Positions 54,455-63,647 of a stretch of DNA of 64,000 bases are shown here, piece by piece. The notes beneath the pieces are model-generated. The model had not been told where the DNA came from. It saw nothing but the letters and a program-made list of their open reading frames with translations, and did not search any database. Origin of the DNA: JAIOHN01 sp038258185. Lineage in GTDB: Bacteria; Chloroflexota; Anaerolineae; Aggregatilineales; Phototrophicaceae. Within the stretch, counting starts at the first letter, position 1. Each line of letters begins with the position of its first letter. The position numbers were made by a program, and so were the translations under genes. The stretch covers positions 1 to 64,000 of the forward strand of contig JBBSQD010000003.1 in assembly GCA_038258185.1 (NCBI GenBank), given 5' to 3'.

Positions 54455-54886
54455 TTGTCTACATGGATGGTCGTTGAGGACGAGCCAGATATTTATGAAG
54501 TTCTGCTGGCGATGTTTGAGATGTGGGGCATAGAAGGCGTCGCCTTTGTGGATGGCGAAGAGGCAGTCGCCTGGATTGAAGACGTGGATGCCGGACGTTT
54601 CCGAGGGGAATTGCCTGAACTGGCATTGCTGGATATCCGTCTGCCGGGTGCGATCAGCGGGCCCATGGTCGGCGCGCGCCTGCGCAAAAGTCCGATTTTA
54701 GGGCAGATCGCCATTGTGCTCAGTACGGCGTACAAGCTGACGGTGGCTGAGGAAACCGAAATTGTTGCCGAGGCCGGGGCGGACAAAATGATGTACAAGC
54801 CGTTGCCCAAATTTAACGAATTGCAGCAAATTCTGGAAGACGTGATTGCCAGGCGGCGTACACGGATTTCGCAGGACAAAAAATAA
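54455..54886 (+). CDS. Single-domain response regulator upstream of AddAB
   Basis: The receiver domain has about 143 residues: VVEDEPDIYEVLLAMFEMWG, phosphoacceptor Asp in LALLDIRLPGAISG near 60, Thr in VLSTAYKLT, and Lys in MMYKPLPKFNEL. I chose TTG 54455, which follows GAGGTG by 6 nt and aligns with the start of the sister receiver at 54282; the frame from TTG 54425 would add 10 unconserved residues. No output domain is attached. It is the first gene of a strand-coherent run that continues, with a gap of 30 bp, into NERD, AddB, AddA and a membrane protein. Linkage of a receiver to recombination genes is unusual. Confidence 0.9.
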   Translation: MSTWMVVEDEPDIYEVLLAMFEMWGIEGVAFVDGEEAVAWIEDVDAGRFRGELPELALLDIRLPGAISGPMVGARLRKSPILGQIAIVLSTAYKLTVAEETEIVAEAGADKMMYKPLPKFNELQQILEDVIARRRTRISQDKK

Positions 54887-54916
54887 AACGGGTCTTATAC
54901 AGGTTAGGATGCTTTC

Positions 54917-55669
54917 ATGGAAAATGTTGCCCCGATAGGCGCAATAACACGCCGGACACGACAGTTACTGCAACTGGCATTTGTGGGTGTGGCGGGTGGG
55001 GTATTTGTCGCGGTGGTTGGGCTGGCGCTCTATGTGGTGCCATTGGCTGTATCGGCCAATTCGATTTTCCCTTTCTACAACTTCATGCGCGGCATGTTGT
55101 TGTATGGCGGCGTGATTATCGCATTACTGGCGCTGGCGCTGGCGGTTCGGCTCTTTTTTGTCAGGCCGGATAATCAGCTGGCGGTGATCACCGGCAATTA
55201 TCTGACGCAATATCTGGACGAGCGCTACTGGTTCGTCCGTAATATCAACAAGCGTGGCCTGGGGTATATTGATGCGGTGCTGGTGGGGCCACCCGGTGCG
55301 CTGGTGTTCCGGATTGTCGACAGCGAAGGTGACTTTCGCAATGACAAAGGCGACTGGTTGCAGCACAATAACCGCGGTCAATGGATGCCTGCACGGGTCA
55401 ACCCGACTTATGAGGCCATCGTGGATATTAAGGCGCTGCGCGAATATCTGAGACAGTATAATCTCGAGCAGGTGCCGGTCTATGGCGTGGTCGTGTTTAC
55501 CAAAGACCCGATGCTGGCGCGAATCGCGATTAAAGATCCGGTGGTGCTGGTGGCGCAGTTACCCGGCCTGTACGATGCGCTGCGTACTCCTAATGAATAT
55601 CTGGCGAACGAAAATCGTGTCGACCCAAATGATATCATCCGGGTCGTTGATCTTATTTACGATCGTTAA
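54917..55669 (+). CDS. Membrane-anchored NERD-domain protein
   Basis: The 250-residue product has two N-terminal membrane helices (about 18-45 and 58-83) followed by a NERD (nuclease-related) domain (about 90-215). NERD features are YLTQYLDERYWFVRNINKRG, the IDAVLVGPPGALVFRIVDSE strand pair carrying the conserved Asp, and VPVYGVVVFTKDPMLARIAI near the end. NERD is related to the PD-(D/E)XK fold and is often found beside helicases or in phage-defence genes. Its stop lies 5 bp before the AddB start, so the two are translationally linked. Nuclease activity is not certain, because the catalytic Lys in the LVFRIVDS strand position is not clear. Confidence 0.8.
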   Translation: MENVAPIGAITRRTRQLLQLAFVGVAGGVFVAVVGLALYVVPLAVSANSIFPFYNFMRGMLLYGGVIIALLALALAVRLFFVRPDNQLAVITGNYLTQYLDERYWFVRNINKRGLGYIDAVLVGPPGALVFRIVDSEGDFRNDKGDWLQHNNRGQWMPARVNPTYEAIVDIKALREYLRQYNLEQVPVYGVVVFTKDPMLARIAIKDPVVLVAQLPGLYDALRTPNEYLANENRVDPNDIIRVVDLIYDR

Positions 55670-55674
55670 GTTCC

Positions 55675-58600
55675 ATGCCGATTGAAATTTTATTGATGTC
55701 CGCCGGAGCAGGAAAGACGGAAGTCGCGCTGCAACGGTTGGCATCCACTATTCAGGCGCAGCCATTCGCCAAAGTATGGGTGCTGGTTTCTGGCCGTCGG
55801 CAGGAAGATGCCTTTCGCCAGCGGCTGATTGACCAGCACAATCAGCAAGCCTATTTCAATATCGAGTTTTTCAATTTCTACCAGCTTTATCACCGCTTAT
55901 TAAATATCGCCCGTCAGCCACCCCGCAAGCTGGATCAGGCCGCACGGTTCAGCCTGCTCCGCGTGATCCTCACGCAGTTGAAGCAGGAAAACGCGCTGGA
56001 AGTTTATGGCGAGATTGCCACGACTCCCGGCTTTTTGCGGATTATGGCCGAACTCATTTATGAATTGAAACAGAATATCGTCCAGCATGAAGGTTTTCTG
56101 GACGTGGCGAAAAGCGGCAGCGCCAAGGATCGTGATCTCGCGCTGATTTACAGCCGCTATCAGAAAGCCCTGATCGCCAAAAAGCTGGTTGACCGCGAGG
56201 GGGAAGGCTGGCTGGCGTTGTCGCTGATGCGCGGCGATACCTCCGGGCTGAATGATCCGACCGGCAAAGCCGCCAGCCGTAGTTATGATTCGATTGGCAG
56301 TGATGTCGATCTGCTGCTGGTGGATGGTTACGATCAGTTTACGCCATTGCAGGCTAATCTGCTGATGCTGCTGGCGGGCAGGGCGCACGAAACACTGGTT
56401 ACGCTGGTGACTGTTCCAGGGCTGGAAAACACCGTCGGCCAGCGTTTTCAGCGGGCGCTGGAACAATTGCAATCTGTGCTGCCAGAATCCACACAGACCA
56501 TTCACGTCAATCCGCAGATCAACACTGACCCGGCTTTAGCGACCTTGCGCCATGCGGATTTACAGCATCTGTGTGCGCGGGTTTTTCGGTCAGGCATCGA
56601 CCCCTATGTAGCAGGTGAGGGGATAAAACTGCTGGAAGCGCCGGACATCGGACGTGAGGTTGGCGCGATTCTGCGCCGAGTCAGGCGTCTGCTGCTGGAA
56701 AGCGATTGTCAGCCGGACGATATTCTGATTACCCTGCGCGACTGGCCGCGTTATGCGGGTCACTTTTTGAGCCTGGGCAAAGAATATGATCTGCCGCTGG
56801 CCTTCCACGGTGGCGAACCCCTGGCACAAAACCCGGCGGTGATTATGCTGCTGAATCTGCTGAATTTAGCGGCTAATGATTTCCGGCGGCGCGATCTGCT
56901 GGATGTGCTGCGCTCTCCCTATTTTGACGTGCCCGGTCTGGATGCTGCTGCGATTGCCCTGCTGGAACAGATCAGCCGGGAACAACTGGTGACTTCCAGT
57001 GCTGCGGAATGGCTGCTGGCGATTGACCGGGTGGCAAGGGCCAAACCAGCCGCCGATAAAGATGATGATGATTCGCCCTCTGTAGCTGAACTGCTGCAGA
57101 CTGATTTGCAGGCGCTGCATGGTAATATCGCTGCTTTTTTTGCGGCGGTGACGCCACCACAACAAGCCTCGGTAGCGGCCTATGTCGATTGGGTCGAGGG
57201 CTTAATCGGCACGGATAGCACCGAAAACCCCGATGATGACCTTACACCGGAAATCAGCGCTGCGGGCTACAGTCTGCGTATGCCCCAGCAGATTCGGCTG
57301 GATGTGCGGGAGGCCAGCCCGCAGAGCGATGATGTGCAAACCCGTGACCTGAGCGCGATGCAGGCTTTTAAGCGCCTGCTGCACAGCTTACTTTCGGCAC
57401 AGGAATTGTTGAGCGCGTTGGGTGAAAATCGCGAAATTGACCGCGACGCGTTTCTGCTGGAACTGGCGGCGGGTGTCAATGGGCTGACCGTCAACCGCGA
57501 GATGCTGCGTGCGGGCAAGATTCTGATCACCACCGTGGCTAATGCGCGTGGCCTGCCGCATAAGCATGTCTTTATCCCCGGCTTGTCCGAAAGTATTTTC
57601 CCCGCGCCAGTCGCGGAAGATCCGCTGTATCTGGATAGCGACCGCGTCACCTTGCGTCAGCGCGGTATCCGGCTGGATTTACAGGCGGAACGCACCGGAG
57701 ACGATGGTCTGTTTTATGAGCTTATCCACCTCGCCAGTGAATCGCTGACGCTGTCGCGGCCAACGGTGTTGGATGGCGGCCCGTGGGTTGCCAGCCATTT
57801 GTGGCGCGCAGTAACGCAGACGCTGACGAATGCCGACCAGATTACTGAGCATATTCAGGTGGGCGCGGTCACGCCGCTTGCTGAAGTCGCCTCGCACAGT
57901 GAAGCGCTGCTCAGTCTGGCGCACCACCTCACGGATACTAATCAGCCCAACGCACCCTTTTATAACTGGTACCTGACCCATCACCGCCCCCAATGGCAGC
58001 GGATGAATCACGCGCGGCGCATCGAATTGGCGCGTGGTGATGTCCGTCAGACATTCGATCAGTATTCCGGCAGGCTCAGTGATCCAGCGCTGATCGCTTA
58101 CGCCGCGGCGCAATTGAGTCCTGATCATGTGTGGAGTGCCAGCCAGCTGAATGATTATGGGCTGTGCGGCTTCCGCTACTTTGCCAAACGCCTGCTCAAA
58201 CTGGATGCGCTGGAAGAGCCGGAAGAAGGGTTGGATGCGCGTAAGCTGGGCACCATCACCCACGAAATTCTGGAACTGACTTACCGCGAAATCAGCCAGC
58301 GCCAATTATGGATCGTGCCGGAAAATGCGGAAACCGCACTGGAAATTCTGCACGACAAGGCGAGTTTTGTGCTGGATAAAGCCCCGGACACCGAAGGCTT
58401 CCGCGAAAATGCACTGTGGAGCCAGGAGCGTGAGGGGGTTGTGCGCCGTTTAGAGGCGCTGATCCGCCTGGATTTCTCCGCCGCGAGTGTGATGACCAGC
58501 GGCAAAGTGCTGAAAAGTCTGGGAGGCCAAAGGCGGCGGACTTACGCGCTGGAAATCGCTTTTGGTGAACGCAGTGGTCAGGTCGTCAGCATCCCCATTG

Positions 58601-59073
58601 AAGTCGATGGTCAGCCGGAAGCATTGCACATCAGTGGCTTTATTGACCGTGTCGATCAGATTGACGATGGACTGCTGATTGTCGATTATAAAACCGGCAG
58701 CACACCGATTCCGGTGGATGATATGCACGATGGCCGCAACTTCCAGATGCTGGTGTATCTGCGTGCTGCCCAGCAATTACTTGCCAATGCCAGCCAACCC
58801 GATGCCCCGCACAAAGTCCTGGGCGGTCTGTTCTGGCATATCCGCAGCCAGAACAGCAGCGGCGCACTGCTGCTGCATCAGGAGGAGGGCGAAGCGCCAT
58901 TGGAGTCAGCAGAAGCGCATATCGGGCGCTATATCGCTGCTGGCCGTCGCGGTGATTTCACCGTCAAACCCGGCAAAGTCGATAAAGGCCGCTGTACGCA
59001 TTATTGTGAATTTGCGCAGTTGTGCCGCCTCAACAGCACCCGCGCGCCCAGAGACAACCCAACCACAGGATAA
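55675..59073 (+). CDS. addB: AddB-like helicase/nuclease subunit
   Basis: The 1132-residue product begins with MPIEILLMSAGAGKTEVALQ, a Walker A motif at the extreme N-terminus as in AddB (ATP-dependent helicase/deoxyribonuclease subunit B). The middle contains VLLVDGYDQFTPLQ and FIPGLSESIFPAP blocks. The C-terminal nuclease has SGFIDRVDQIDDGLL and IVDYKTGS (Asp and Lys of PD-(D/E)XK). Four Cys suited to an iron-sulfur cluster are visible: one in NDYGLCGFRYFAKRL and three in CTHYCEFAQLC. AddAB loads RecA at double-strand breaks after Chi-regulated resection. ATG 55675 lies 5 bp after the NERD stop. The length agrees with AddB (about 1150). Confidence 0.9.
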   Translation: MPIEILLMSAGAGKTEVALQRLASTIQAQPFAKVWVLVSGRRQEDAFRQRLIDQHNQQAYFNIEFFNFYQLYHRLLNIARQPPRKLDQAARFSLLRVILTQLKQENALEVYGEIATTPGFLRIMAELIYELKQNIVQHEGFLDVAKSGSAKDRDLALIYSRYQKALIAKKLVDREGEGWLALSLMRGDTSGLNDPTGKAASRSYDSIGSDVDLLLVDGYDQFTPLQANLLMLLAGRAHETLVTLVTVPGLENTVGQRFQRALEQLQSVLPESTQTIHVNPQINTDPALATLRHADLQHLCARVFRSGIDPYVAGEGIKLLEAPDIGREVGAILRRVRRLLLESDCQPDDILITLRDWPRYAGHFLSLGKEYDLPLAFHGGEPLAQNPAVIMLLNLLNLAANDFRRRDLLDVLRSPYFDVPGLDAAAIALLEQISREQLVTSSAAEWLLAIDRVARAKPAADKDDDDSPSVAELLQTDLQALHGNIAAFFAAVTPPQQASVAAYVDWVEGLIGTDSTENPDDDLTPEISAAGYSLRMPQQIRLDVREASPQSDDVQTRDLSAMQAFKRLLHSLLSAQELLSALGENREIDRDAFLLELAAGVNGLTVNREMLRAGKILITTVANARGLPHKHVFIPGLSESIFPAPVAEDPLYLDSDRVTLRQRGIRLDLQAERTGDDGLFYELIHLASESLTLSRPTVLDGGPWVASHLWRAVTQTLTNADQITEHIQVGAVTPLAEVASHSEALLSLAHHLTDTNQPNAPFYNWYLTHHRPQWQRMNHARRIELARGDVRQTFDQYSGRLSDPALIAYAAAQLSPDHVWSASQLNDYGLCGFRYFAKRLLKLDALEEPEEGLDARKLGTITHEILELTYREISQRQLWIVPENAETALEILHDKASFVLDKAPDTEGFRENALWSQEREGVVRRLEALIRLDFSAASVMTSGKVLKSLGGQRRRTYALEIAFGERSGQVVSIPIEVDGQPEALHISGFIDRVDQIDDGLLIVDYKTGSTPIPVDDMHDGRNFQMLVYLRAAQQLLANASQPDAPHKVLGGLFWHIRSQNSSGALLLHQEEGEAPLESAEAHIGRYIAAGRRGDFTVKPGKVDKGRCTHYCEFAQLCRLNSTRAPRDNPTTG

Positions 59074-59079
59074 AACACT

Positions 59080-62000
59080 ATGCAGCCGACTGAGCAGCAG
59101 CGCAAAGCCATTGACCTGCACGACCAGAATCTGATTGTGGTGGCCGGTGCCGGGTCGGGCAAGACCTGGGTGCTGGTCGAACGTTACCTGGCGTTGCTGG
59201 ATAACAATCCCGATTGGGGATTAAATCAACTGGTGGCGATTACCTTTACGCGCAAGGCGGCACAGGAAATGCGTGACCGCGTGCGGCAGGCGCTGGAAGG
59301 GCGTTACCAGACCGCGATAAATGACGCCGCTCGGGCGATCTGGGCGCGGCGCTTATCGAGCATGGATACGGCACGGATTGATACGATTCACGGCCTGTGT
59401 GCGGCTATTTTGCGGGCGAATGCGGCAGAAGCCCAGCTCGACCCGGATTTCGAGGTGCTGGACGAAACCGAGGCGCATATCCTGTTGGGGGACACGCTCG
59501 AAACAGTCTTGAATCAACTGGTCGATACCCGTGATCCGGCGCTGGATTTATTCCGCGAATATGACGCTTACGCCCTGCAACAAACCCTGCGCAATCACAT
59601 CAGCACCGAACTGGCCGACCTGCCAGACAATACCGACTGGATGGCCTTGTGGACAGCGGAATGGGAGCAATCCGCGCTGCAAGAAATTCAGATGCTTCTG
59701 GAAAATGTTGAGTTTACGACAGCCGCAAACTGGCAGCCTGATTCCCTGCCGGATGAACATACTGAAGATAAGCTGTTGGCGGTCTGGCTCGATTGCCATC
59801 TGGGACTAGAGAGATTATTCAGCGCTGCCAGCCAAGGGGATGTTGCCACTTGTTCCGCCGCGCTGCAAGCACTGGGTAGTGGAATAAAAATTAATGTGGG
59901 TAGCGCTGGATCATGGGGCAGTAAAGAAGCGCTGCGCGAAGTCAAAGATACGCTCGACTTTATCCGCGAGTGCGTCAGAAATTCGCTGAAATCTTTGGGC
60001 GACCCTCCCGGCGAACTCGATCTGCGTGCGGCACGGTATTTACCCCACTGGCACCGTTTAATCCGGCAGATGCAGGCGGCTTATCGTCAGGCCAAGCAGG
60101 AACGCGCCGCGCTGGATTTCGATGATTTGGAACAGCGCACCAGTGCCTTATTAAGCGGCCATGAAGCGGTACGCTTGCGCTATCGGGACAAAGAATTTCG
60201 CCATCTGATGGTCGATGAATTTCAGGACACCAACGCCCGCCAATGGGAGATTGTCCGATCACTGGCTGACCCCGCGCAGCCCGGCAGCCTGTTTGTCGTC
60301 GGCGATCAGAAGCAGAGCATTTATGCTTTTCGCGGCGCTGATGTCCGCGTGTTTGGAGAGGTTCGGCAGGAAATCGCGCGTTTGGGCGGCGATGAGGTCG
60401 CGCTGGCGCGATCATTCCGTACCCATCAGCCGCTTGTGGATGGCTTTAACGCCTTATTTGCGCACATCCTCACCCGTTCCGATGATCCCTACATCCGAGC
60501 CTATGAAACCGATCTCGACACGCCGATGGAAGCCGCCCGTTTGGATGCGCCCTCTGACCATCCCGCGCTGGAAGTGCTGCTGGTGGACAGCGATGCGGTT
60601 AAGGATAGTGAAACGGCACGGCGCTGGGAAGCCTACGAAATTGCCCGGCGCTTGCAGCAGTTGGTCGCCGATGATGTACCGATTTTCGATAAAAAGGCGC
60701 AGGTTCATCGTCCCATACAATACGACGATATGGTGCTGTTGTTCCAGTCGATGAGCAATATCACGCTGTATGAAGAGGTGTTCAAGGCGCTGAAACTGCC
60801 GTTTGTGACCGTGGCGGGAAAAGGCTATTACGACCGGCAGGAAGTCTGGGATCTGATCAATCTGCTGCGGGGATTGTATAACCCGCTGGATAATCTCGCG
60901 CTGGCAAGTGCCTTACGCTCACCCTTGTTTGGACTCAGTGACGATGCGCTGCTGGCGCTGCGGCTGCTGCGCGCTGCAGGTGGAGAACGTCTGTCGCTGC
61001 GTGACGCCCTGAATCACGCTGATGCTTTACCCGCCAACGAGCATGATCTGGTGGCGTTTGCTGCGGACTGTCTGACTGAATTGGAAGCGTTGGCGGGGCG
61101 CGTGACCATCTCCGAACTGTTACGGGCTGCACTGGTACGGACGGGCTATCTGGCGACTTTAAGTGCTTTGCCGGATGGGGCACGGCGGCGTGGCAATATC
61201 GAGAAGCTGCTGGATAAAGCGGAAAGCAGCGGCAAGGTGACTTTGGGCGCATTCTCGCAATATCTGGAAGACCTGAGCGCCAGCGAAGCGCGTGAAGGCG
61301 AGGCTGCGCTGGATATTACCGGCTCGGTCACGCTGATGTCGGTGCATAAGAGTAAAGGGCTGGAATATCCGCTGGTGGTGCTGGTCGATAGCACGTGGGA
61401 GAGCGGGAATTGGGGCAGCGATCTGTTGCTGCGCCGCGATGAAGGCTGGTTGGCCTGTCGCGTCTATGACGAGGCTGAAGCCAAAGCGGTGGATACCTTT
61501 GCTTACCGGCAGGCCAAGCGCCTCAATGACCTGCGTGAAGGTGCTGAACGCAAACGTCTGTTGTATGTCGCGGCGACTCGTGCGCAGGACTATCTGCTGG
61601 TAACGGGCAGAGTATCGCAGAATCAAGGTGGAATCTGGAAAATGGGCGGCTGGCTCACTTTGTTGGATGGCGCTTTGAACCTGAGCGAGCATTTGCAATC
61701 TGGCGAGCAATTCATGGATTATGACTGGGGGCGGGTACAACTAACGCTGCAAGATACGCCTCCCGACGAAGCGGTTTATCGGCTGAATGAGGCTGCTGGC
61801 AGCGCTTGGGATAGCGCGGCCATCCAGGCTGCTCAACCGCTTCCCGGCGAGATGACCCAACCCGCGCTGCTGCGTCAGGTCAGGGTAGATCGTACCGCCG
61901 GCGCGCGGCATCTGTCCGTTACGCAGATTGCTGATTTAGGCGCGGCCAGCGTTTATAAACATAGTGAAGTCTACCGCCAGCGCTTTTTACGCAGCGTTTT

Positions 62001-62637
62001 GCACGATGCCCCGGCGCGGATTGAATCGGCAGTGCGCGAACCGAATTATCGGCGTTTGATTGGCGAGATTGTACATGAGGCTTTGCACTGGTGGCGCTTC
62101 CCCAATGACGAAGACCAGCTTACTGATTTGCTGGAAAGTTATGCCTGGGAACAGGGGATTGTCGACCCGTCCAAACGTCAGGAAGCGGTTGATAGTGCCA
62201 GCCGGTTACTGACCGATTTTCAGAAATCAGAAGTGTATGCCTGGGTAGCCAACTCGCGCGTGCAGTACCGCGAACTGCCGTTTATTTACCAGACCGATCA
62301 GCGCATTATTCACGGGATTATTGATCTGCTGCTGCAACGCGCTGATGGCGTGTGGACGATTATTGATTACAAAACGTCCGCGGTGTATGGCTCAGTTCTG
62401 CCGGATCAACCATCGGATGAGGACATTCGCCAGCATGCGCGGCGTTATCATTTACAGGTGGGCGCTTATGCCGCGGCGGTACAGCGTCAACTGCGTGATG
62501 CGCTAAAAGTGGACGTTGATGACATTGAAGTGTATATTCATTACATTCGTTACCAGCGCACCATCCGCGTGAGCAGGGCGGAGTGGGAACCGGCGCTGGC
62601 GAATCTCAACGATCTTATTGGTAGTGTGATCGGATAA
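59080..62637 (+). CDS. addA: AddA-like UvrD-family helicase-nuclease
   Basis: The 1185-residue product is a UvrD/Rep helicase with Walker A VVAGAGSGKTWVLVERYL (about 21-38), motif Ia AITFTRKAAQEMRDRV, motif II LMVDEFQDTNARQWEIV, motif III VVGDQKQSIYAFRGADVRVF, motif IV region SFRTHQPLVDGFN, motif V VTLMSVHKSKGLEYPLVV and motif VI KRLLYVAATRAQDYLLV. The C-terminus carries the AddA nuclease domain with HEALHWWRF, HGIIDLLLQ and WTIIDYKTSAV. It provides 3'-5' translocation and one of two nucleolytic centres of AddAB. The start follows the addB stop by 6 bp, with an AGGA site. Length agrees with AddA (about 1200). Confidence 0.95.
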   Translation: MQPTEQQRKAIDLHDQNLIVVAGAGSGKTWVLVERYLALLDNNPDWGLNQLVAITFTRKAAQEMRDRVRQALEGRYQTAINDAARAIWARRLSSMDTARIDTIHGLCAAILRANAAEAQLDPDFEVLDETEAHILLGDTLETVLNQLVDTRDPALDLFREYDAYALQQTLRNHISTELADLPDNTDWMALWTAEWEQSALQEIQMLLENVEFTTAANWQPDSLPDEHTEDKLLAVWLDCHLGLERLFSAASQGDVATCSAALQALGSGIKINVGSAGSWGSKEALREVKDTLDFIRECVRNSLKSLGDPPGELDLRAARYLPHWHRLIRQMQAAYRQAKQERAALDFDDLEQRTSALLSGHEAVRLRYRDKEFRHLMVDEFQDTNARQWEIVRSLADPAQPGSLFVVGDQKQSIYAFRGADVRVFGEVRQEIARLGGDEVALARSFRTHQPLVDGFNALFAHILTRSDDPYIRAYETDLDTPMEAARLDAPSDHPALEVLLVDSDAVKDSETARRWEAYEIARRLQQLVADDVPIFDKKAQVHRPIQYDDMVLLFQSMSNITLYEEVFKALKLPFVTVAGKGYYDRQEVWDLINLLRGLYNPLDNLALASALRSPLFGLSDDALLALRLLRAAGGERLSLRDALNHADALPANEHDLVAFAADCLTELEALAGRVTISELLRAALVRTGYLATLSALPDGARRRGNIEKLLDKAESSGKVTLGAFSQYLEDLSASEAREGEAALDITGSVTLMSVHKSKGLEYPLVVLVDSTWESGNWGSDLLLRRDEGWLACRVYDEAEAKAVDTFAYRQAKRLNDLREGAERKRLLYVAATRAQDYLLVTGRVSQNQGGIWKMGGWLTLLDGALNLSEHLQSGEQFMDYDWGRVQLTLQDTPPDEAVYRLNEAAGSAWDSAAIQAAQPLPGEMTQPALLRQVRVDRTAGARHLSVTQIADLGAASVYKHSEVYRQRFLRSVLHDAPARIESAVREPNYRRLIGEIVHEALHWWRFPNDEDQLTDLLESYAWEQGIVDPSKRQEAVDSASRLLTDFQKSEVYAWVANSRVQYRELPFIYQTDQRIIHGIIDLLLQRADGVWTIIDYKTSAVYGSVLPDQPSDEDIRQHARRYHLQVGAYAAAVQRQLRDALKVDVDDIEVYIHYIRYQRTIRVSRAEWEPALANLNDLIGSVIG

Positions 62638-62644
62638 CAGACTT

Positions 62645-63616
62645 ATGCTGCAACGTCTCGCCATCCAATTACCCGATTGGGCCCAGCGAAGCCACCCGAT
62701 TCTCAGTTATGAATTAAACAGATCGGCACAACTCACCCGGCGCGCACGCTATTTCCGAGCCTTTCAGGTTGTATTTATAGGTCTGGTGCTGTCGGTGGGC
62801 GGTTATATGATTGCCACCCGTTTACTGACGCAATCCCCCGGTAATAACATCACCGAATCCGCACTGGCGATTGTCTACTGGCCGCTGTTGCTGTTACAGG
62901 TGGGCATGCGCGTCGGCGCGGTGCTGCTGACCGGCAGCGTCGTCAGTGAGGAAGTGCGCCGTCAGACATGGGACAATCTGCGGGCGACAGCCGGTGGCGC
63001 AGAACTGACTTTGCGCACACGCTGGGCAGCGGTGTTTTACAAAATGCGCGGCCTGCTGATTATTGTCACCGCGATTCGTGCTCTGTTGATTTTTGGCATT
63101 CTCTATGATCTCACAGCGTTTCAGGGACGCTATCTCGATTTGCTGATTAACGGCATTGTGCCGGATGTTGCGCTGCCGATTGCGGCTGTGCTGCTGGCGT
63201 TTTTCATGACTTCCAGCCTGTTACTCCCTCTGACCGGAATCGGTCTGGATGCTGCGGTTGGCCTGCTGATTGCGGCTTATTTCCAGCAGCGGACTTATGC
63301 TACGCTGGCGCAAATTCTGTGGATTGGCCTGCGCGTCCTGCTGGCGGTTGGCCTGGTTTTTGCCGCGACAGAATTTATTAACGGCAATGTGGCCGAAGCC
63401 AGTGATGCTAGTGCATGGTTGCTGATGGGTAGTTTTGCCGCAATCAGCGACTGGGGGCTGGCTTTCCTCAACCTGGGCTTTTATGGCGAAATCTGGGCGA
63501 CAATCCCGTTAGGTGTGTTTATGGGGCTGGTGTTGCTGTTGTTCTCGATGGTGCAGGCGATGGTGACTGATTGGCTGTTGGGCGTGGCGGTACGGGTGGC
63601 GGAGCGTAAAGGCTGA
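62645..63616 (+). CDS. Multi-pass membrane protein, ABC-2 permease-like
   Basis: The 323-residue product has about seven predicted transmembrane helices (for example near 41-60, 80-98, 138-156, 174-192, 215-245 and 285-312). A cytoplasmic loop VVSEEVRRQTWDNLRATAGG is followed by AELTLRTRWAAVFYKMRGLL, which resembles the SEE-R-TWD-L coupling loop of ABC-2 permeases. No ATPase is adjacent. It starts 7 bp after addA on the same strand and is probably cotranscribed, though its role with the recombination genes is unclear. It may also be an unrelated passenger with ABC-2-like architecture. I give it no specific function. Confidence 0.7.
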   Translation: MLQRLAIQLPDWAQRSHPILSYELNRSAQLTRRARYFRAFQVVFIGLVLSVGGYMIATRLLTQSPGNNITESALAIVYWPLLLLQVGMRVGAVLLTGSVVSEEVRRQTWDNLRATAGGAELTLRTRWAAVFYKMRGLLIIVTAIRALLIFGILYDLTAFQGRYLDLLINGIVPDVALPIAAVLLAFFMTSSLLLPLTGIGLDAAVGLLIAAYFQQRTYATLAQILWIGLRVLLAVGLVFAATEFINGNVAEASDASAWLLMGSFAAISDWGLAFLNLGFYGEIWATIPLGVFMGLVLLLFSMVQAMVTDWLLGVAVRVAERKG

Positions 63617-63647
63617 CACATTCGCATCAGCCTGTTGATTGCCTTAT

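Noticed and set aside
58138..59073. Loss of the iron-sulfur cysteines in AddB
   Set aside because: All four expected cysteines are present, one before the nuclease core and three at the C-terminus, although the first pair of the C-terminal triplet is spaced Cx3C.
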